Below are positions 6,760-10,487 of a stretch of DNA of 10,487 bases, piece after piece. This DNA comes from Ignavibacteriota bacterium. GTDB taxonomy: Bacteria > Bacteroidota > Ignavibacteria > Tepidaquicellales > Tepidaquicellaceae. A program made the translations under genes and the position numbers. The notes below the pieces were generated by a model, which was not told the origin of the DNA, made no database searches, and saw nothing but the letters and a program-made list of their open reading frames with translations. The DNA lies in contig PNBM01000214.1 of the NCBI GenBank assembly GCA_003135995.1, positions 3,342 through 13,828 on the forward strand, in the 5' to 3' direction. Numbering within the stretch: position 1 is the stretch's first letter; each line of letters starts with the position of its first letter.

Positions 6760-8484
6760 ATGATAAAAGACGAATTTAAAAATAAACAGTTTGAATTAAA
6801 TTACCTCATTGAGTTTTCACAGCTCATCGGGAGCAACCAGGACCTTGAGTTCATATTAGGTAACATTTTATTAAGCCTTATGGGAAATATGATGATTTCA
6901 AAAGGAATGATAATACTGCGTGAACAAAACAGTAAAGATGAAAATTATAAAATAAGTGCAATTAAAGGCGTTGATTTGAATTTAAAGGAAAAAATAGTCC
7001 GGTTTGAATTCCCGAAAACATCCGTATTTTTTTCAAATGATATAGAAGATAAAAATAATATATTTACTGAAAATAATTTTGAGTTTTATTTTAAAATTTA
7101 TTTTACAAACAAATTGCTCGGTATACTGTGTTTGGGAAATAAATTTGATAAATCCCGCTTAACAAATTCCGAGATAATTTTCATTGAAACACTCTTAAAT
7201 TTATCAGCTCCTTCAATTGAAAATACTTTGAGATACCTTGAAATAAAAAAACTAAATATTAATTTAAACGCACAACTGCAGCAGTTAACTTCACTATTCG
7301 AACTTAGCAAAGAATTCAATACAAGTTTTCAGGACAGAGATAAAATTGTAAAATTATTAAAATATACATTACTTGGTAATTTCGGAATAACAGATTTACT
7401 GATTTTATCGAAATTTAAAACGGAAACATTTTTTATTGTTGAACAAAGCAAGGACTTCGGTTTAAATGACAGTCATTTTTTAGAACTCAACAATATAACC
7501 CGTCGAACAATATTATCAGGTGAAAATGAAAGTTATTTTTTAAAATATTTGTATGATAAAGGAATTAAAATACTAATACCGATTCTGAACCAGGAGAAAG
7601 TTGAAACAATAATCTGCATCGGAAATAAGCTGAATAAAACCGATTATTCTGAAGATGATTTGCAATTCCTTGAATCTATATTTAATCTGTCTACAATATC
7701 CATAGACAATACATTACTATTCAATCAATATCTCGAGAAACAAAAAATAGAAGGTGAACTGAAAATAGCGAGAGAAATACAGGTGGCACTGCTTCCATCA
7801 AAAATACCTGAAGTTACCAATTACCAGTTTTCGGCAGTAAACATACCCGCTTTACAAATCGGGGGCGACTATTACGATATAATTAAACTAACCGAAACAA
7901 AATTTGCGGTTGTAATTGCAGACGTTTCAGGCAAAGGTGCACCGGCTTCACTATTAATGGCAAATATTCAATCCGCTGTTCATTGTTTCCTTAAACTTTA
8001 TGATGAAAATAATTTTGACATATCTGCAGTAACATCAAAAATAAATGATTTAATTTATGAAAATACATCGAGTGAGAAATTCATAACTTTTTTCTGGGGA
8101 ATCCTTGATACTGAAAAAAATACTTTTGAGTATGTAAATGCAGGTCACAACCCCCCTCTTCATTTAAAGAAGGGTACTTTTTCTTTGCTTGAAAACGGAG
8201 GTTTAATGCTCGGTGTGGTTTCAAATGATTTTCCTTTTGATTCAGGCTCTGTAAAATTAAATACAAATGATGTTATAGTATTTTATACCGACGGAGTAAC
8301 AGAAGCTAATAATGCTAAAAATGAAGAATTCGGGGAGGAATGTTTAAAAAAAATAATTAAAGACAATTCACATAAACATTCTGATGCTATTCTTAATGAC
8401 CTCACGGAAAGTGTTCATACATTTTCAAGAAATGTAAAACAATATGATGATATTACATTGATAGTGCTGAAGAAAATTTCGTGA
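6760..8484 (+). CDS. GAF-like sensor plus SpoIIE/RsbU-type PP2C serine phosphatase
   Basis: A 574-residue protein expected to dephosphorylate the neighbouring STAS antagonist in response to a signal. The C-terminal half is a PP2C (SpoIIE/RsbU) domain: a helical linker with ELKIAREIQVALLPS (333-347), the lead-in of RsbU-type phosphatases; GGDYYD (368-373) and ADVSGKG (387-393) with metal-binding Asp370 and Asp388; AGHNPP (461-466); FYTDGVTEA (508-516) with Asp511; and YDDIT (562-566). All metal ligands are present, so it should be active. The N-terminal half (about 15-158 and 175-322) looks like two weak GAF-like domains, each closing with a helix around SIENTL or SIDNTL. Their ligand is unknown, and the GAF call is by pattern only. 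No membrane segment is visible, so it is cytosolic. The gap after the kinase gene is 55 bases. Confidence 0.93.
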   Translation: MIKDEFKNKQFELNYLIEFSQLIGSNQDLEFILGNILLSLMGNMMISKGMIILREQNSKDENYKISAIKGVDLNLKEKIVRFEFPKTSVFFSNDIEDKNNIFTENNFEFYFKIYFTNKLLGILCLGNKFDKSRLTNSEIIFIETLLNLSAPSIENTLRYLEIKKLNINLNAQLQQLTSLFELSKEFNTSFQDRDKIVKLLKYTLLGNFGITDLLILSKFKTETFFIVEQSKDFGLNDSHFLELNNITRRTILSGENESYFLKYLYDKGIKILIPILNQEKVETIICIGNKLNKTDYSEDDLQFLESIFNLSTISIDNTLLFNQYLEKQKIEGELKIAREIQVALLPSKIPEVTNYQFSAVNIPALQIGGDYYDIIKLTETKFAVVIADVSGKGAPASLLMANIQSAVHCFLKLYDENNFDISAVTSKINDLIYENTSSEKFITFFWGILDTEKNTFEYVNAGHNPPLHLKKGTFSLLENGGLMLGVVSNDFPFDSGSVKLNTNDVIVFYTDGVTEANNAKNEEFGEECLKKIIKDNSHKHSDAILNDLTESVHTFSRNVKQYDDITLIVLKKIS

Positions 8485-8547
8485 TGCTTCCTTAATTTAA
8501 TATTGAAAACTGACCTAAAAATAAAAATAAATTTGTTTATAAAATTC

Positions 8548-8562
8548 AACTCCTCCGGAGTT
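8548..8562. repeat. Hairpin repeat, copy 1
   Basis: The 15-base core AACTCCTCCGGAGTT is identical to copy 2 at 8597-8611. It forms a 6-bp stem with a 3-base loop, extended in this copy by a C-G pair (8547/8563) to a 7-bp stem. It lies 63 bases after the phosphatase stop and has no T tract, so it is not a simple terminator. Read on the minus strand it is AACTCCGGAGGAGTT followed by an AT-rich stretch, as is copy 2. Confidence 0.7.
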
Positions 8563-8596
8563 GGTTGACTGGTTAAATTATTTCCTACAAATATAT

Positions 8597-8611
8597 AACT
8601 CCTCCGGAGTT
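8597..8611. repeat. Hairpin repeat, copy 2
   Basis: A second exact copy of the core AACTCCTCCGGAGTT begins 49 bases after the first. Here the outer pair is T-A (8596/8612) instead of C-G, a compensatory difference that keeps the 7-bp stem. On the minus strand it lies directly after the T tract of the rpsR terminator and is followed by ATATATTTGTAGG, which contains a TATATTTG promoter-like element (8586-8593). Confidence 0.7.
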
Positions 8612-8650
8612 AAAAAAAAACTCCAATGCAAATGAATACATTGGAGCTTT
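8612..8650 (-). terminator. Intrinsic terminator of rpsR
   Basis: On the minus strand, CTCCAATG (8639-8646) pairs perfectly with CATTGGAG (8621-8628) around a 10-base loop, and a run of nine T follows (8612-8620). G-U and A-U pairs extend the stem. It begins about 25 bases after the rpsR stop at 8672, giving a clear end for the leftward unit. On the plus strand there is no T tract, so it should not act for the phosphatase gene. Confidence 0.9.
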
Positions 8651-8671
8651 AAAATTCTTATTCAATATAAA

Positions 8672-8959
8672 TTAATATCGTGTACCTTCGCTTACGAATG
8701 GTAAAAACGCAAGATGTCTTGCGCGTTTAACGGATGTTGTTAATTTCCTCTGCATCTTTGCTGAAGCGCCTGTTATTCTTGCAGGAAGCAATTTTCCCTG
8801 TTCATTAAGAAACCTGGTAAGTAATTTGATATCTTTAAAATCTATAAAACTATCTATTCCTCTCTCTTTAAAAGGATCCCTCTTTTTTTGTTGGGGCTGC
8901 TTTTTCGCCGCTATTTGCTGTGTTAATTTGTAATTCGCTTGTGCTTTTTGTTTTTTCAT
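8672..8959 (-). CDS. rpsR: 30S ribosomal protein bS18
   Basis: Protein bS18 of the small ribosomal subunit platform, where it pairs with bS6 and contacts 16S rRNA. The core is unmistakable: [20 protein letters not shown] (38-57), [14 protein letters not shown] (60-73), then [11 protein letters not shown] (78-88). The 95-residue length exceeds the roughly 75 of E. coli because of a basic, Gln-rich N-terminal extension of about 22 residues. It has no cysteines, so it is not the zinc-ribbon type. It is not flanked by rpsF, ssb or rplI, its usual operon partners; instead it follows ubiE/menG by 108 bases and has its own terminator. No Shine-Dalgarno precedes the ATG. A second rpsR elsewhere in the genome is possible. 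Confidence 0.96.
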   Translation of the reverse strand: MKKQKAQANYKLTQQIAAKKQPQQKKRDPFKERGIDSFIDFKDIKLLTRFLNEQGKLLPARITGASAKMQRKLTTSVKRARHLAFLPFVSEGTRY

Positions 8960-8989
8960 TAAAATTTAAATATTATTCTATATAATCAA

Positions 8990-9020
8990 TAAATATAGAT
9001 AAATTTAAATGAAATTTCAA
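8990..9020 (-). promoter_or_regulatory. Candidate promoter of rpsR
   Basis: On the minus strand, TTG (9018-9020) is separated by 20 bases from TATATTTA (8990-8997). This fits the Bacteroidota layout of a -33 TTG element and a -7 TAnnTTTG with one mismatch at the last base. Transcription would start shortly before the rpsR ATG at 8959. The 108-base gap after ubiE makes a separate promoter plausible, but AT-rich DNA gives chance matches. Confidence 0.35.
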
Positions 9021-9067
9021 TTCTGTAAATTTTCTTTAATGATGAAGAATTTTCATTAAATATGACT

Positions 9068-9757
9068 CTATTTCTTTATAAAATAAGCAGTATAAACAAA
9101 ATTAAGAAAATTGTTATCTGTTTTAATAAACTTGAATCCGATATTTTCTGTTAAGGTTGTAAATTCTTTAATCGTATGAAAATTTTTCACCGAATTGAAT
9201 AAATAATCATAGGCATACTTACTTTGCGATATTTTATTACCGATTTTCGTCATTACTTTTCCAAAATAAACATCAAATATATTTCTTGTAAATCCTTTGC
9301 CTCCGAACATCTCGAGTACAATTAAATATCCGCCTTTCTTCAGAACCCTGTAAATTTCCGCCAAAGACTTTTCAAGATTTTCAAAATTTCTAACTCCGAA
9401 TCCGATTGTCACGATATCAATTGAGTTATCTTCGTATGGTAAACCGGAGGCATCAGCAACTTTTATTTTTAATCCGTTATAATTAATTTTCTTTTTCTGA
9501 ACATCGAGCATTTTCTCTGAAATGTCGCAGGAATATAGGTTAACCGGGTTCAGTGCTGTTAATTCCTTCGTTAAATCCCCTGTCCCGGAAGCGATATCGA
9601 GTATGTTATCTTTGGGATAATTTTTTTTCTGAATTTCCCTTATAATTTTCCGACGCCATTTTTTATCCAGATTTAATGTAAATAAGTGATTCAGTAAATC
9701 ATAATGTTCTGAAATTTCATCGAACATTTTCCCAATCTTCTCTTTTGATTTTTGCAT
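9068..9757 (-). CDS. ubiE: Demethylmenaquinone/ubiquinone C-methyltransferase (UbiE/MenG)
   Basis: A SAM-dependent methyltransferase that adds the ring methyl group in the last step of menaquinone synthesis (2-demethylmenaquinone to menaquinone), and also acts in ubiquinone synthesis where that exists. The 229 residues show MFDEISEHYDLLNHLFTLNLDKKWR (11-35), a UbiE/COQ5 N-terminal signature; the SAM motif LDIASGTGD (53-61) with acidic D78; DASGLPYEDNSID (102-114); and the second signature GFGVRNFEN (119-127). YAYDYLFNSVKNF near 181-193 fits the family. The EFSKP-like motif is changed to EMFGGKG (149-155), which is unusual. In this lineage menaquinone is the likely quinone, so menG is an equally good name. 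It starts 9 bases after the permease gene, implying co-transcription. Confidence 0.95.
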   Translation of the reverse strand: MQKSKEKIGKMFDEISEHYDLLNHLFTLNLDKKWRRKIIREIQKKNYPKDNILDIASGTGDLTKELTALNPVNLYSCDISEKMLDVQKKKINYNGLKIKVADASGLPYEDNSIDIVTIGFGVRNFENLEKSLAEIYRVLKKGGYLIVLEMFGGKGFTRNIFDVYFGKVMTKIGNKISQSKYAYDYLFNSVKNFHTIKEFTTLTENIGFKFIKTDNNFLNFVYTAYFIKK

Positions 9758-9766
9758 CTTATATTA

Positions 9767-10487
9767 TCAGAATCTAAGTGATTTTACAGGTTCAAATCTG
9801 GAGGCAAGATATGAGGGAATGATAGTGGCAAGGAAAACAAGAACAATTGTAATTATAGAAATTAAAATTATATATTCAGGTTGAATTAATATCGGTACAT
9901 TTTTCATATAATAAATGTCCGGAAGCTTAAAAAATTTATACTTTAATTCCAAAAAACATAACGATAATCCAAGTATATTTCCTAAAATAATTCCGATTAC
10001 TCCTATGATTAGACCATCATATAAAAATATCGTCATAACATTTTTACTGTTTGCACCCAGAGATTTAAGAATTCCGATAGATTGGGTTTTTTCGAGTATG
10101 AGCATCAATAGTGGACCAACAATATTAAATGTCGCTACAATTATTATAAGTCCTAATATAATCGGTGTAGGTGCCTTCTGTAATTCGACCCATGTGAACA
10201 AACCTTTATATAATTTAAATAACGACCTCGGGTACGCGGGATAATCAAGTAAGTTCTTTAATTTTAAAACGATTTTTTCAACATTATCTATATCTTTAAC
10301 CCTGATTTCTATTCCTGTAACGGCATTTTTGAAATTAAACATTTTTTGAGTGGTTTTTAAATCCGTATATATCATCACATCATCATACTCTCTTAGACCT
10401 GTCTCATAAATTCCGCTGACAATGAACTGTTTAATTTTAGGAGGATTAAATGGACTTGGTATTCCCTGCAAACCAAATACGATTGCT
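9767..10487 (-). CDS. LolC/LolE/FtsX-type ABC transporter permease, C-terminal part (5' end outside window)
   Basis: The frame is open to the right edge, so the gene starts outside the window; the TTG at 10469-10471 that could open it is just an internal Leu codon (context AIVFGLQGIPSP). The visible part begins in the periplasmic domain: FIVSGIYETGLREYDDVMIY matches the V-x-G-I-F-x-T-G-x-x-E-Y-D region of LolC/LolE lipoprotein-releasing permeases, followed by VTGIEIRVKDIDN. Three hydrophobic segments follow at about 103-125, 150-175 and 200-222 of the visible part. ILEKTQSIGILKSLGA is the FtsX cytoplasmic loop that couples to the ATPase, and the end ASRFEPVKSLRF is the family C-terminus. The likely role is moving lipoproteins from the inner membrane toward the outer membrane. 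Its ATPase (LolD) is not in the window. Confidence 0.9.
   Translation of the reverse strand, partial: AIVFGLQGIPSPFNPPKIKQFIVSGIYETGLREYDDVMIYTDLKTTQKMFNFKNAVTGIEIRVKDIDNVEKIVLKLKNLLDYPAYPRSLFKLYKGLFTWVELQKAPTPIILGLIIIVATFNIVGPLLMLILEKTQSIGILKSLGANSKNVMTIFLYDGLIIGVIGIILGNILGLSLCFLELKYKFFKLPDIYYMKNVPILIQPEYIILISIITIVLVFLATIIPSYLASRFEPVKSLRF

Noticed and set aside
8547..8613. A CRISPR array or transposon end formed by the two hairpin repeats
   Set aside because: Only two 15-base copies, self-complementary, without further spacers, cas genes or a transposase in the window.
9035..9060. AT-rich inverted repeat TTTAAATGA-like arms (TTTAATGA/TCATTAAA) after ubiE
   Set aside because: Eight A/T-dominated pairs with a 10-base loop and no T tract on the minus strand; too weak to call a terminator.
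10469..10471. TTG as the start codon of the permease gene
   Set aside because: The frame stays open to the window edge and the preceding residues continue the LolC/LolE periplasmic domain, so the codon is an internal Leu.

Overview
The window is strongly AT-rich bacterial DNA that looks like the Bacteroidota/Ignavibacteriota (formerly Bacteroidetes-Chlorobi) lineage. Three things point there. The left edge carries the last residues of what looks like a type IX secretion sorting tail. Most starts lack a Shine-Dalgarno sequence. The divergent intergenic region has TAnnTTTG-type -7 promoter elements. The species cannot be fixed from the sequence.

Layout. Bases 1-63 are the 3' end of a rightward gene, probably a secreted protein with a C-terminal sorting domain. 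It is followed by a strong hairpin terminator shared with a leftward gene for a lipoprotein-like monoheme cytochrome c (148-750). After an AT-rich gap come four leftward genes: an aldehyde dehydrogenase (1048-2421), an extended SDR/NAD-epimerase (2460-3503), a classical SDR (3532-4257) and anhydro-N-acetylmuramic acid kinase anmK (4328-5512). Gaps of 28 to 70 bases make a transcription unit anmK-SDR-epimerase-ALDH plausible. A 403-base divergent region (5513-5915) holds a candidate promoter for each direction.

Rightward from 5916 is a three-gene partner-switching module: a STAS anti-sigma antagonist (RsbV/SpoIIAA type), a GHKL serine kinase/anti-sigma factor (RsbW type) with an altered ATP-binding motif, and an RsbU-type PP2C phosphatase with an N-terminal sensor region. 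The expected logic is that the phosphatase reactivates the STAS protein, which then binds the kinase and frees its target. No sigma factor or other target is encoded here.

The right end is leftward: the 3' part of a LolC/LolE/FtsX-type ABC permease (runs off the window), menaquinone/ubiquinone methyltransferase ubiE/menG, and rpsR (ribosomal protein bS18), ended by a clear terminator. The convergent gap between the phosphatase and rpsR (8485-8671) also holds two copies of a GC-rich hairpin repeat, 49 bases apart, with a compensatory outer base pair. I see no transposon, CRISPR array, tRNA or rRNA.

Most of the content is recognisable. The least explained items are the hairpin repeat pair, the atypical G1 box of the RsbW-like protein, the uncharacterised anmK-linked oxidoreductase cluster, and rpsR lying away from its usual rpsF/rplI neighbours.
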